From: Anastatus disparis
Taxonomy: Eukaryota; Arthropoda; Insecta; Hymenoptera; Eupelmidae
Assembly: GCA_017163975.1 (NCBI GenBank)
Contig: JAFFSR010000344.1
Span: forward strand, 558,001 to 622,000
Direction of reading: 5' to 3'
DNA: 64,000 nt
A model generated the notes under the pieces. It made no database searches and was not told the origin of the DNA. It saw only the letters and a program-made list of their open reading frames with translations. This document shows positions 22,866 to 34,646 of the stretch, piece after piece. A program made the position numbers and the translations under genes. Positions within the stretch are counted from its first letter, which is position 1. Each line of letters starts with the position of its first letter.

Positions 22866-25688
22866 TTATGGGTTCATAGTTTATGAGATCATAGTTTATA
22901 GGTTCATGGTTTATGGGTTTATGGCTTATGGGTTCATGGTTTATGGGTTTATGGTTAATAAGTTTATAGTTTATGAGATGAAGGTTTATGGAAATACGGT
23001 ATATAACTTTATGGTTGATGGGTTTATCATTTATGGGTTTATGGTTTATGAGTCTATGGTTTATAGTTTTATAATTTATGGGTTCATGATTTATGGGTTC
23101 ATAGTTTATTAGTTAATGATTGATGCGTTTATGATCCATGGTTCATGGGTTTATCGTTTGTGGTTTATGGATTATGTGTTTATTGTTTATGGGATCATTG
23201 AATTTGGGATTATGGTTTTTGGATCTATGGTTTATGGATATATGATTTAGGGGTTTATGGTTTATGGGATCATAATTCATGAATTTATGGTTAATGGTTT
23301 ATGGGTTCATAGGTTTATAGGTTTATGGTCCATAAGCTCATAATTTATGGGTTAATTGTTTATGCCCTTATGGTTTATGGGTTCATGGTTTATGGCATCA
23401 TAGTTTATGGGTTTATGGTTCATGGGTTTATGGCTTATGGGTTTATGATTTATGGGTTCATGGGATATGGATTTATTGTTTATGGGTTTATGGTTTATAA
23501 GTTTATGGTTCATTGGCTTATAATTTATGGGCTTATGGTTCTTGGCTTCATGGCTTACGGGTTTATAATTTATGGGTTCATGGTTAATGGAACTATGGTT
23601 TATGGGTTTCTTGTTCATGGGCTTATGGTTCATGCGTTTATGGTTTATGGAGTTATGGTTTGTGAATTTATGGTTAATAGGTTGAAAGGTTATGAGTTTA
23701 TGGTTTATAGTCTTATGGTTTATGGGTTTATGGTTCATAAGTTTATCGGTTTATGATGTACAGGTTTATTTTTTATGCCTTTATGTTTCATAAGTTTTTA
23801 GTTTATGGGTTCATTCATTATAGGTTTATGGCGTATGGGTTTATTGTTTATGGGTTTTTGGTTTATGAGTTTATAGTTTATGAGATCATAGTTCATAGGT
23901 TCATGGTTTAAGGTTTTATCGCTTATGGGTTCATGGTTTATGGGTTAATGGGTTTATGGTTCAAGGTTAATGAGTTTATGATTTTTTATTATATCGTTTT
24001 TGTCTTAATCGCTTAAAGATTTATAGTTTATAGGTTTATTGTTTATGGGTTTATGGTTTATGAGTTTCTGATTTACGGGTCAATTGTTTATAGGTTTATG
24101 GTTTATGGGTTTATAGTATCTGAGTCTATGGTTCATAGTTTTATGGTTTATGGGTCTATATTCATTTAAATTAAGGTATATGGGTTTATGATTTATTGGT
24201 TAACAGTTTATTGGTTTTTAGTTTATAGCTTCATTGTTAATAGGCGTATGGTTTTTGGGTTTATAGTTTATTAGTCTATGGTTCATAGTTTTATGTTTTA
24301 TGAGTTAATAGTTAATCAGTTTATGGTTAATAAGTGCATGTCTTATGGGTTTATGGTTTGTAGGTTTATTGTTTATGGGTTCATGGCATATGGGTTTATT
24401 GCTTATGGGTTCTCGGTTAATGGGTTAATGTTTATGGGTTTATGGTATGTAGGCTTATAATTTATGGGTTTATGGTTTATGGCTTAATAGTTTATGGTTT
24501 TATGGTTTATGGGTACATAGTTCATTGGTTTATGGGTTTATGGTATGTAGGCTTATAATTTATGGGTTTATGGTTTATGGCTTAATAGTTTATGGTTTTA
24601 TGGTTTATGGGTACATAGTTCATTGGTTTATGGTTTATGGGTTTATTGCTTATGGGTTTATGGTTGATGGGTCTGAAATTTATGGGTTTATGGTTTATGG
24701 GTTTATGGTTTATGGGCTTATGGTTTATGGGTTTATGGTTTATGGGTTTATGGTTTATGGGTTTATGGTTTATGGGTTTAGGATTTATGGGTTTATGTTT
24801 CATGGGTTTATGGTTTATGCGTTTATAGTTTATGTGTTTATGATACATTGGTTTACGGTTTATAAGCCTATGGGTTTATGGATTATAGACTTATAATTTA
24901 TGATTTTATGGTTCATTGCTTTATGGTTTATGGGTTCATGGTTTATGGGATCATAGTTTATTGGTTCATGGTTTATGAGTTTATAGCTTATGTGTTTATC
25001 GGTTTATGTTTAATGTGATCATTGTCTATGGGTTCATGGTTTATGGGTTTATGATTTATAGGTTTCTTGTTTATGAATTCATGGCTATAGGTTTATTGTT
25101 TATGGATTTTCGGATTATGAATTTATGGTTAGTGTGTCTATGATTTACGTTTTAATGGTATATAAGTATATGGTTCATGGGTTTATGGTTTATAGGCCTA
25201 TAACTTATGGGTTCCTGATTTACGGCTTTATGGTTCATGGGTTCATGGTTTATAAGTTTATAGTTTACGAGCTTATGGTTTATGGGTTTATGGTTTATGA
25301 GTTTATGATGTATGGTTCATGTGTTTATCGTTTGTGGTTTATGGTTCGTGGGTTTTTTGTTCATGGGTTAATGGATCATGGTTTATGGACTTATGGTTCA
25401 GAGGGTTTATTCTTTCTGGGTTTATGGTTTATGGTTTCATGGTTTATGGGTTAATAGTTCATGGGTTAATGGTTTATGGGTTTATGTTTTTTTTATTTAT
25501 GGTTTTAGGGCTTATGGTTAATCATTTAATGGTTTGTGGGTTTATGGTCGATGTGTTTGCAGTTCATAAGTTTATTGTTTATATTTTAATAGCATATGGA
25601 TCGATGATTCATGGGCTTATAGTTTATGGGTTCGTGGTTCATTCCTTCATGGTGTATGAGTTCATCGTTTATGGGTTTATAGTTTTTC
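22866..25688 (+). repeat. 15-bp minisatellite array A3 (longest)
   Basis: About 2.8 kb of degenerate TTTATGGTTTATGGG. The most homogeneous part (about 24690-24780) reads FMVYG repeatedly on the plus strand. A higher-order duplication of about 100 bp is visible (24430-24530 and 24535-24635). Array A4 (28052-28795) is its continuation, separated by the Gypsy-A insertion. Open frames of 143 and 158 codons are expected from the period and should not be annotated. Confidence 0.9.
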
Positions 25689-25778
25689 ACCGTGGCGACT
25701 GGAGAAGATTGTTGCGCCCTCCGACGCGCATGCGTCTAAGTTCTGCTTTGGTTGTTGGCTGCTGCTACACACTCTTTC

Positions 25779-26640
25779 CTAAGAGATTTTCCTGAATAAG
25801 TTTAGCAGAGGAGCATTTGTTCTGGTTAAATCTAGCTTTGAAAAAATGGTGCATCCGTGGAGCTTATGTGCATAGTCGTTGATGTGGGCGATTGGATATC
25901 TGTCAGGAATTGTCATTCTATTAAGCCTGCAAAAGTCTCCACAGGGTCTCCAAGTTTCTGATTTCTTAGGAGCTAGATGAAGTGGGCAAGCCCATTGACT
26001 GCTGGATGGCGAGCATATGCCTTGTTCAAGCATGTAATCGAATTTGGCCTTTGCGATTCTTAATTTTTCCGGCGAGAGTCGGCGCGCTGGTTCGACCGTA
26101 GGAGATTTGTTGGTAGGTATATGATGATGGACATGATGATTCACTTGCTTGAGCCTTGATCGTTTTGTAATTTCAGAAAACTCTTAATATAAATCGCTGT
26201 ATTGGCCGTTGTGATCGAACGTAGATATTGTTAGCGTGTTTGAATGATCTACGTTTCCGTGTGTTTTGAGGTTTGTTATGACGTTGATTAATTGTTTGTT
26301 TTTTAAATCGACCAGTAAGCCGTAATGCGTAATGAAATCCGCACCGATTATCGCGCATGGCACGTCTGCGATTGTAAATTTCCAATGGAATCTACGTCTT
26401 AGGTCGAAATCGATTATAGCCAGGTGCTCGCCGTATGTGTTTATGATTGAGCCATTAGTGGCATATAGATTAAAAATGGTGGCATTTTTACGCGCGCTGA
26501 ACATTGATTTTGGTAGGACGGAGATGTCGGCACCTGTATCTACTAAAAAGTTTGTGCCATTCTTTTTGTCTTTGAAAATTAGGCGGCTCTTTCCTTGAGC
26601 GCCGTCGGCGACAGCCCCGATACACGACGACGCTATTAAT
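25779..26640 (-). pseudogene. pol: Gypsy-A protease and 5' part of reverse transcriptase
   Basis: Minus-strand fragments give the aspartic protease core (FLVDTGADISVLP, about 26540) with its flap region (DVPCAIIGADFI). The RT start follows (ARRLSPEKLRIAKAKFDYML, PCGDFCRLNRMTIPDRYP, SKLDLTR). The RT then stops just before the catalytic YxDD box, where the internal deletion joins to the 3' polypurine tract. Reading-frame breaks lie near 26160-26185 and 26630. It closely resembles the same region of Gypsy-B. Confidence 0.8.
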
Positions 26641-27880
26641 ATTCCGCATGTTGAGTTGGAGTTTTAAAGTCGTATGGTTTTTTACAATTACGTACGAGCT
26701 CTCCGAATTTATGGAGATAGTAAGATAAATGTGTGCCCCTGTTGGATCGTCTTTTAGAGTGACTGCGGCGACGCCCTCTTTGTTGAAAATTTTTATTGTT
26801 ACCTTTGACCATTGCTGCGAGCTCTTTTATGCACTGTGTTAACTCGGTAATAGATGTAGCCATGTTTTGCGATGGTTGTGGCGTATTATGTTGTACTTCC
26901 ACCAGACTGGGCTTCTGAAGTTCGACCAGCTTGTCTGCTCAAACCGCGAGCTTTTGAAGATCTTGCTCTGGATTGGCCACGAGAATGTTACGTATTTGCA
27001 CGGGCATTTGTTCCAAAGAAAGCGATTTTAGGACGGCGTCGCCACATTGCGCACCGGCTGAATTTCTTAGAATTTGTAAAAAGTGCGATGGCTTTTGATC
27101 GGCGGTTACTTGGCCTTGCAACACGTGGCGTAATCTTGATTCTTCCGCTTCTACGCATGCCGAGAGAATTCTATCTTTGAAGGCTTTGTATTTTTCGGTT
27201 GTTGGAGGCGATGTCATAATATCGGAGACATGCGATAAGATTATGCGTTAGCTACGACGTATTTTTTTTTTCTTTGTAAAAAAAAAGATTAATATATAAA
27301 GGATATTGTCCTTTATATGATTAACCTTTTTCGATGGTGAAGTTGAGGGAGTCCCCGCCCGGTGCCGTTTAACACATTACGTCAGGCTAGACTGTCAGAC
27401 CCACCACACCGAAAACTTTGACTACCGATGGATAATCAACCACTTTTATGACCAACAATCAACCGATACCCAATGAGGTCGGATTTTTAAGAGTCGCGAT
27501 ATAAATGGCACATACACTAATTTTCTTTCAAAAAAAAATTTAGAGGTACCTGGCCAGGATTTGAACCCATGCCCTCCGCGTTGAAGGCAAGAGCTCTACC
27601 CATTACGCCACCGCGCTCTCCTAGCTACGACGTATTGGAATTTCGTTTCGTCCTTTGTAATTTATGCGATCGCAAACGATGCCCCTACTTGTTCAAACCA
27701 AAATTTGGTATCCTCTTTCCAAAATGCTGCAAGTTTTTCGATTCGTGAGGCCAAAATCAAATTTTTGGGTCGCTCGTTTTGTCCATTGGCTCCGCCCGTC
27801 GTTTCTGAGAAGAGAAGATTTCACGATGCGAGATAGTACAAAGAAAAGCAGCGCTTTTACAGTTTGATTTTTTATGTAGC
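26640..27880 (-). pseudogene. gag: Gypsy-A gag, split by a SINE
   Basis: The minus-strand frame starts near 27745 with an AAFWKEDTKFWFEQV-like segment typical of CsRn1-type Gag. It continues, after the SINE insertion (27264-27621) and frame breaks, with TTEKYKAFKDRILSACVEAE, LQGQVTADQKPSHFLQILRN and LEQMPVQIRNIL. It ends in a basic zinc-knuckle region (YYLHKFGELVRNCKKP) in which the first Cys is degenerate. Non-functional. Confidence 0.75.
27264..27621 (-). mobile_element. tRNA-derived SINE with 15-bp target-site duplication
   Basis: A 358-bp element on the minus strand. It begins with a 76-nt tRNA-like head at 27621-27546 holding box A (TGGCGTAATGGGTAGAGC) and box B (GGTTCAAATCC), the RNA polymerase III internal promoter. 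It ends in an A-rich tail seen as T-run at 27262-27271. Perfect 15-bp flanking repeats TAGCTACGACGTATT lie at 27249-27263 and 27622-27636. The body contains a TAAAGGATATTGTCCTTTA hairpin. It disrupts Gypsy-A gag. The parent tRNA was not determined. Confidence 0.92.
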
Positions 27881-28051
27881 ACAGCTATGCAGACACTGGT
27901 ATTGTTCTTTTTTTGGATCTCACTTGCACTTATTTAAATGCGAAGTGACCAATTGTAAAGGTAATGCATATGTATTTAGGTAGTGCGGTGACATAAGAAG
28001 TCTGTATGTATATATTTCAAAGTCCTGCTTTGGTTGTTGGCTGCTGCCACA

Positions 28052-28795
28052 GGTGCATGGGTTTATGGTTTATGGTTTATGGCTTATGTATTTTTGGTAA
28101 CTGAGTTGATGGTATACGGGTTTTCGGTTTATGGAGTCATGGTTTATTAGTTTATGATTTATTAGTTTATGGTTTATTAGTTTATGGTTTATAAGTTTAT
28201 AGTTAATAAGTTTATGGACTTATGGTTTATTAGTTTATGGACTTATGGTTTATTAGTTTATGGACTTATGGTTTATTAGTTTATGGTTTATAAATTTTTG
28301 GTTGATAATTCATATGTTTATGGTTCATAAATTTTGGCTTACGGTTTATAAATTTATGGTTTTTTGGTTTATGGTTTATGTATAAATTGTTTAAAGATAT
28401 ATGGTTAAGTTTATGGTTAATCTATTCATGTCATATCGGTTTATGGTTTATAGGTTTATTGTTTATCGGTTTACGGCATATAGGTTCATTGTTTATGGGT
28501 TTTCGGTTTATAAGTTTATAGTTTATGGGTTTATGATTTATGGATTTATGGGTTGATGACACATAGGTTTTTGGGTTGTGGGTTTATGGTTTATGGGCTT
28601 ATAAGTTTATAATACATGGGTTCATGGGTTAATGGTTCATGGTTTATGGGTTTATGGGTTTATGGTTTATGGTTTATGACTTATAATTTTATGGTTTATC
28701 AGTTCATGGGTTTATGGATTCATGGTTTTCGGGTTCATGGTTTATTGGTTCTAGGGTCAATTGTTTATGTGTTTATGATCTGTAGGTTTCTTCGT
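28052..28795 (+). repeat. 15-bp minisatellite array A4
   Basis: Continuation of A3 beyond Gypsy-A; degenerate TTTATGGTTTATGGG with a local TTATGGTTTATTAGTT sub-family at 28140-28280. Confidence 0.88.
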
Positions 28796-28829
28796 AAAAA
28801 AGGACAATTGGAATATTAATGATGTTTAC

Positions 28830-29240
28830 AATTTTGTGCAAAGTACTTTTCGTCTTCAAGTTCTATTATTATGAATATTAAACTAGCGTAAAGTGCATTT
28901 TCTTTTAATTTTGATTATTTTTAATATTGAAACGGCGTAAAGTACTCTTTCCAGGCAATTTCGTTTATTTCAAATATTAAGCAAACGTCAAGTATTTTTT
29001 TTTCGCGAATTCGATTACTCTAAATTTAATACTAGAATTAAGTACTTTTCTTCCGCCAACTTGATTATTTTGGATATTAAGAGGGCGTAAAGTATTCCAC
29101 TTTCTGAAATTCTATTATTCTGATTGACTAAGCTTAAAGTACTTCTCTTCCTAAAATTCATTCTCAAAAAAGTTCAAAGCAGTGGAAGAAAAGTACTATA
29201 CGCAAAATATTGAAAATAATTGAATTTGCCGGAGAAAAAT
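28830..29240 (+). repeat. 50-bp subterminal tandem repeats, left side
   Basis: About seven diverged copies of a unit of roughly 50 bp with GCGTAAAGTACTTTTC, an AATTYGATTATTT block and AATATTAA. The same unit occurs inverted at 34779-35740 on the other side of Gypsy-B. Gypsy-B inserted within this array. Confidence 0.8.
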
Positions 29241-29478
29241 TGTAGTTGTCTTATGTGACTTACAGCGACACAACAAGAGGGCATTTACATCGCTTTGAGC
29301 AGCGCCTACAATAACGTAGGATAAGCAAGAGACAGAGTAACGTGAACCACGGGTCAATTCACACCTAACCTAATTTATATCAAATACTCACGTTCTTTGT
29401 GTAATAAAATAAAGTAATATTTTACTTTTGTACCCCTGTGTAATTATTTTGTAGTTAGTAATTGATAAAATATTGCTA
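29241..29478 (+). repeat. 5' LTR of Gypsy-B
   Basis: 238 bp, TGTAGTTGTC...TATTGCTA, with an AATAAAATAAAG stretch near 29405. The first 80 and the last 35 bp match the 3' LTR; about 110 bp in between are missing from the 3' copy. Confidence 0.85.
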
Positions 29479-29481
29479 AAG

Positions 29482-29494
29482 TGGTGACCCCGCA
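29482..29494 (+). other. Primer-binding site of Gypsy-B
   Basis: TGGTGACCCCG follows the LTR by three bases. It matches the 3' end of tRNA-Trp as used by CsRn1-clade Gypsy elements. Confidence 0.7.
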
Positions 29495-29670
29495 ATAGAA
29501 GAAAAAAAAAATTAAGTGCAGTGTACAAAAAGAAAAAAACTTAACCGTCAACAGTTCCACGAATTTGAACAAAGACAAAGAAAAAAAAAATCTAAACTAC
29601 AAAAAAACGACAATACTAACGGTTATTTTAAAAAATTACGTGAATAAAAAGACTATTAAGTACAAAAAAA

Positions 29671-30417
29671 ATGGGAGGTGATGACCCCGAAAATACAGAT
29701 TAAAGGGATGCGCCCATATTGGCAGCGCGAATAGCAGAATTGCCGTTATTTTGGAAAGATGACCTCAAGTTATTGTTTACGCAAATTGAAGCAGCATTCG
29801 GAATCGCGAAAATTACTGTAAATGAGATAAAATATCATTATGTAGTCGCGCACGCAGACCCGATTATAATACCGTACATAACGGATATCGTCAAAAATCT
29901 CCCGGCTGCTAGGAAATATGAAGCAATAAAAATGCGAATCCTTGACGCATTCTCAGAAGCCGACAAAACAAAATTATGTCACATGATAAAAGGACAAGTT
30001 ATAGGCGGGAAAAAATCCTTGCATTATTTGCAAGAAATGAGGAACGCAGCTGGCACTAATCTCAACGATACAGCTTTGAAAACCTTATTCTTTGAATAGC
30101 TGCCAGAAATGCATCGTTCCATTTCAGTAGCAAGTCATGAGACGGAATTGAATAAGTTGGCGTTAGTCGCAGATCAACTCGCTGAGCTTCAAAGTCCAAC
30201 ACACATGATGTCGGTACAAGGCACGAAAGAACAAAAGCAACCAGCAAGCCTTGAAGCGTCGCTAAGCGAATTAACAAAAAGGGTAAACGAGTTGATAAAC
30301 TTAGTCAGATCTAGAGACAACAAGAAAAACGCAAAGAAAAACCACGCGCGCTTAAAAAGTCGAAATAGAGAAAGTACATTGTGCTATTTTCATGAAAAGT
30401 TTGGCGCAGAGTCGTGA
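29671..30417 (+). pseudogene. gag: Gypsy-B gag
   Basis: ATG at 29671 in good context (purine at -3). The frame has stops at 29701 and 30097. The capsid-like part reads LPLFWKDDLKLLFTQIEAAF, KYHYVVAHADP, SEADKTKLCHMIKGQVIGGK, YLQEMRNAAG and LPEMHRSI. The N-terminal half of a CHCC zinc knuckle (CYFHEKFGAES) is followed by a stop, with KC...SC beyond it. A CHCC rather than CCHC knuckle is characteristic of CsRn1-type elements. Structural polyprotein of the particle; not functional here. Confidence 0.85.
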
Positions 30418-30439
30418 AAATGCATTAAGTCATGTACTT

Positions 30440-32300
30440 GGAATGATAGTAAGAAAGAGGACAAATGACTAGAAACACATAGTCAAGCTGGTACAGTTTA
30501 TACCAGTCAACAAAAATCTAACTGCTTCATTCCAACTGATAAAAGAAACGGTACGACATATTTAATAGATACGGGAGCAAAGGTGTCAGTATTGCCTGCA
30601 GTCACCAAAAAGGAAATGTAAGTCCTACAGAGTATAATCTATATCCAGCCAACAATACCGTGATAGATATGTTCGGCGAACAGCTGACAACCATCGATTT
30701 CGGTTTAGGACGCGAATACTCGTGGAAATTTATCGTCTTAAATGTCGCGCGGGCAATAGTGAGAGCCGATATACTAAAGCATTATGGCCTCTTAGTCGAT
30801 CTAAAAAACAAACAAATCATCGACAGCGAAACCCAACGCTCTACGCAAAGAAAAATTATAAATGAAATGTCGTCCGTTTCAACTGTAAATAGCGATCATA
30901 AATATAAAGAATTACTAAAAGAATTTATAAACATCACGAAACCGTCTTCTAGTACAAAGAAAACGCACAACGTACAACATCATATATCGACAAAAGGGCC
31001 GCCGGTAGCATAACGCGCCAGAAGATTAACGCCCGAAAAACTAAAAGCGGCCAAGGCTGAGTTCGATTATATGATAAAAGAAGGAATATGTATACCGTCA
31101 GATAGCCAGTGGGTAAACCCTCTACATTTAGCTAAAAAAAGGGGACGGATGGAGACCTTGTGGCGATTATCGATGCCTTAATAAAATAACAGTACCGGAC
31201 CGGTACCCAAATCCACACATACAGAATTTCGCGCATAGACTACACGGATATACGGTATTCTCAAAGTTAGACTTAACGCGCGCATATGACAAAATACCCG
31301 TTGCGTCGGAGGACCGGCAGAAAACTGCTGTAATCACCCCATTCGGGCTCTTTGAGTTCAATGTCATGACATTTGAGTTATGCAATGCAGCCCAAACGTT
31401 TCAGACATTTTTAGAAACAGCGCATTGCAGACTCGATTTCATATATTGATATATCGACGATATACTAATAGCTTTAAAAAGCCACGAAGAACATGTAAAT
31501 CATCTGCATCTAGTATTCGAACAATTGCAACAATACAGTTTGTCAATAAACGTGGCTAAGTGTGTATTCGGACAAGAAAGCATTACCTATACGGGCCATC
31601 AAATTGACCGGAACGTCACCTATGAAAGAAAGGGTAGAAGCCATTATAAACTACAAAAAACCCGAAAATATTACCGAATTTCGTCGCTGTCTTGGTGTTC
31701 TAAATTTTTATAGGCATTCTATTCCACACGCAGCACACAAGCAATTGCCACTTAATGCCTAGTTAGTTGGAGTAAAGAAAAAAAATAATAAAAAAGCAAT
31801 TATGTGGACGCAGGAAGCCGAAAACGCGTTCAATGAATGCAAAGAACAACTAGCTAAAGCTTCACTCCTCGCGCACCCAGCTGAGCATGTGCAATCAAGG
31901 TTATGGACAGATGCTTCAAACAAAGCCATAGGGGGAGCGCTTGAGCAGAAAACTCAACAAGGATGGGAACTACCCGGTTTTTTTCTCATAAAAATTCACA
32001 AAAACTCAACTTCAGAACTTCACGTATGCTTTACAACAACGTTAGTTAGACTTTATAAGTCAATATACATCTAAAATAATATATTCAACACATTTGAGGC
32101 TCGGAAAACGTTGCAGCAGACGCCTTAAACAGAGTTAACACAATCGACATGTCCGCACTAATATCAACAGATGAATTCGCAGAAGCCCAACAAAACGACC
32201 AAGAGTTGAAAAATTTAATTGAAAGCAACACAGCATTAAAACTGAAAAAACTGCGTGTAACAAAGATTAAGAAAAAAAATTTTTCATATGTTCCATCGAT
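30440..32300 (+). pseudogene. pol: Gypsy-B protease, reverse transcriptase and RNase H remains
   Basis: Fragments in several frames give, in order, protease YLIDTGAKVSVLPA near 30560 and flap region ADILKHYGLLVDL near 30765. RT follows with ARRLTPEKLKAAKAEFDYM near 31020, [25 protein letters not shown] near 31340, and the catalytic YIDDIL box near 31450, just after a stop. Next come the connection region and RNase H (TQEAENAFNECKEQLA and WTDASNKAIGGALEQK, 31805-31950). Part of RNase H is missing after 32040. At least five stops or frameshifts. Confidence 0.8.
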
Positions 32301-32304
32301 CGAA

Positions 32305-32660
32305 AATTTTTATATACTATGACTGATAGATATTGTATGACTGACTTTTAATTTATAGGATTGCGTGTATTTTACTATTTTTTTTTTTGTATCTGTGATA
32401 TCACTTCTTTTGTTGTGACTTACTTATTCAGTATTATTAGGTTTAGTAACTGACTATGATATCAATTGCAATATTTTTTATTTATACATTGTTTTATGTG
32501 CAATATTTTATATTTATACATTGTTTTATGTGCAATATTTTTACATTTATTCATTGTTTATGTGCAATATTTATTATTATATTTATGAATTGTATTACAC
32601 GCCCTTTGTATAATGATATGATATACAATAAATAGTATCTATCTATCTATCTATCTATCG
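32305..32660 (+). mobile_element. LINE 3'-UTR fragment with (ATCT)n tail
   Basis: From CTATGACTGATAGATAT to CTATCTATCTATC, it is similar throughout to 10917-11169, the 3' UTR of the LINE at 9947. It includes the shared TCTGTGATATCACTT and ATTACACGCC blocks. It is a severely 5'-truncated insertion into Gypsy-B pol. Boundaries are approximate, with no clean target-site duplication seen. Confidence 0.8.
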
Positions 32661-32689
32661 ATTTTTGCATCCTAGTGGACGCACAACAA

Positions 32690-34608
32690 AAAAATCAATC
32701 GCTAATAAATTTGTATGTCCCCGCATGGATAAGGAATAATGGAATGGGCAAGAACGTGCCTCCCATGCCAAAAAAATAAAATTCTTAGGCATAACAAAAA
32801 TATTCCAGAGCATATAAAGATGCCTGATAAAAGGTTTTCACATTTACATATAGTCATTCTGGGCCCCTTAACAGAATCAAGAGGATATCGCTACTGTCTG
32901 ACAATGATGGACCGTTTTACACGATGGCCAGAAGCAGTGCCTATAAAAGACGTATCAGCTGACACAATATGTACGGCATCCCATATGGAAAAAATTTTTG
33001 TATATAATTGTAAATAACTGTTAATAACTGTAAATAAATGTAAATAAATGTAAATAACTGTAAATAACTGTAGAAAAGTGTTAAAAAATGTGGGAATTGA
33101 GACATAAATAACAGTTATTTACAATTATTTAGAATTATTTACTGTTATTTACACTTATTTACAGTTATTAACTGTTATTTACACTTATTAACTGTTATTT
33201 ACACTTATTTGCAGTTATTTATATTTATTTACAGTTATTTACATTTATTCACTTTTTTCACAATTATTTACAGTTATTTACGATTATTTATAGTTTTTTA
33301 CAATTATTTGCAGTTATTTACATTTTCGAAAATTATCACGAATTTATTCAATAATTTTATATATAGGCGAAAATTTTTTAAAATGTGAATAACTGTAAAT
33401 AATTGTAAAAAACTATGGAAAATTGTAAATAATTGTAAATAATTATAAATAACTGTAAATAACTGTAAAAAACTGTAAATAACTGTAAATAACTATAAAT
33501 AATTGTAAATAATTATTAATAACATTAAATTATCCACTAATTCAAAAATTTTTGAAAATGTAAATAACTGTAAATAATTATGAATAACTGTAAATAATTA
33601 TAAATAATTGTAAATAATTATAAAAAACTGTAAATAATTGTAAATAATTGTAAATAACAGTTAATAACAGTTAATAACAGTTAATAACTGTAAATAACTG
33701 TAAATAATAGTAATTAATAATAAATAATAGTAAATAACTGTAAATAACTATTATTTATGTCTCAATTCCTACATTTTTTAACAGTTATTTACAATTATTT
33801 ACTATTATTTACAGTTTTTCACATAAATTATTTCCATATGGGATTCTATTCTACATGGATAGTCAGATTCGGAGCACCTATGACAAAAACCAGCGATAGA
33901 GAGTCGCAATTCGAATCACAACCATTTCAAGCTATAACAAACGTGGTAAGAGCAGAAAGAAGCATGACAGCATACCACCCGCAAGGAAATGGTTTACTAG
34001 AGCGATGGCATAGATCACTTAAAAGTGCGATGCGCTGTCATGAATCTAAGGAATGGGTAGAAACTCTACCAACTGTTTTTCTAGGACTTTGGGTAAGCTA
34101 TAAAGAAGATATAAAAACAACAGCGGCAGAACTTGTCTACGGCATGAACCTCAAAATACCAGGAGAATTTTTCCTGGAGGAACACGAAGTGGTAAACCCA
34201 CAAATTTTTCTTGAAAAGTTCAGAGTGCACATGGGAAAAATAAAACCTACAGCAGCAGCTCATCATTTAAATAAAAAAGTATTCATACACAAGACTCTGT
34301 TTCAATGCACACACGTTTTTGTACGCGTAGATGCGGTAAAAAAACCTTCAGATGCACCGTACGAAGGACCATATGAAGTCGTAGAACGAAACTCCAATAG
34401 AGTTTTCACATTGAATATCAAAGATAAATTAATCACTGTTTCTACAGAAAGGCTAAAACCCGCATTCATCGAAAATGTCACAGAAACAGCGAACGTGCAA
34501 AATCTAACTTCAACAGTCCAAAAAACTCAAGAAGATGTCATACAGGAAGAAATGCAAATCTCTCAAGTCGTAAAAGTAAAGAAGAAAGTGCATTTCATCA
34601 CCGAGTAA
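32690..34608 (+). pseudogene. pol: Gypsy-B integrase, interrupted by a MITE
   Basis: The N-terminal part (32690-32988) shows the end of the HHCC zinc region (WARTCLPCQKNKI), the first catalytic Asp region and [18 protein letters not shown]. After the 845-bp insertion, the frame resumes at 33842 with FYSTWIVRFGAP and continues to 34608. It includes the AYHPQGNGLLERWHRSLKSA segment carrying the catalytic Glu and the GPYxV C-terminal domain (PYEGPYEVVERNSN). Removing the insert would leave a continuous frame across this junction, so the MITE arrived after the element was otherwise still readable here. DNA-joining enzyme of the retrotransposon. Confidence 0.85.
32989..33833. mobile_element. 845-bp MITE built of TAAATAACTG repeats, 8-bp duplication
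   Basis: Inserted in the integrase with a perfect 8-bp direct repeat CCATATGG at 32981-32988 and 33834-33841. Its ends are inverted: GTTAAAAAATGTGGGAATTG and GAGACATAAATAACAG near 33081-33125 pair with 33735-33780. Nearly all remaining sequence is degenerate TAAATAACTG or AGTTATTTAC repeats, so long stretches can fold back. It is non-coding. The 8-bp duplication fits hAT. Confidence 0.85.
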
Positions 34609-34630
34609 AAAGAAAAAACTCACTGGAAAA

Positions 34631-34646
34631 GCTCGGAGGGGAGTGG
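34631..34646 (+). other. Polypurine tract of Gypsy-B
   Basis: GCTCGGAGGGGAGTGG directly precedes the 3' LTR, the expected plus-strand priming site. Confidence 0.75.

Larger units (their letters stand above)
25690..28051 (-). mobile_element. Gypsy-A: deleted CsRn1-type LTR retrotransposon
   Basis: On the minus strand it starts TGTGGCAGCAGCCAACAACC at 28051. It runs through gag, protease and the start of RT, then jumps by internal deletion to a purine tract (GGAAAGAGTG) and a second LTR start, TGTAGCAGCAGCCAACAACC, at 25769. Only about 30 bp at the LTR starts still match. It lies in the minisatellite, which resumes on its other side. The target-site duplication was not resolved. Confidence 0.7.

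Noticed and set aside
23325..25795. Open frames of up to 158 codons with FMVYG repeats, resembling a repetitive membrane protein
   Set aside because: Fully explained by the 15-bp period of a stop-free tandem repeat; no non-repeat domain, and the unit decays without regard to codons.
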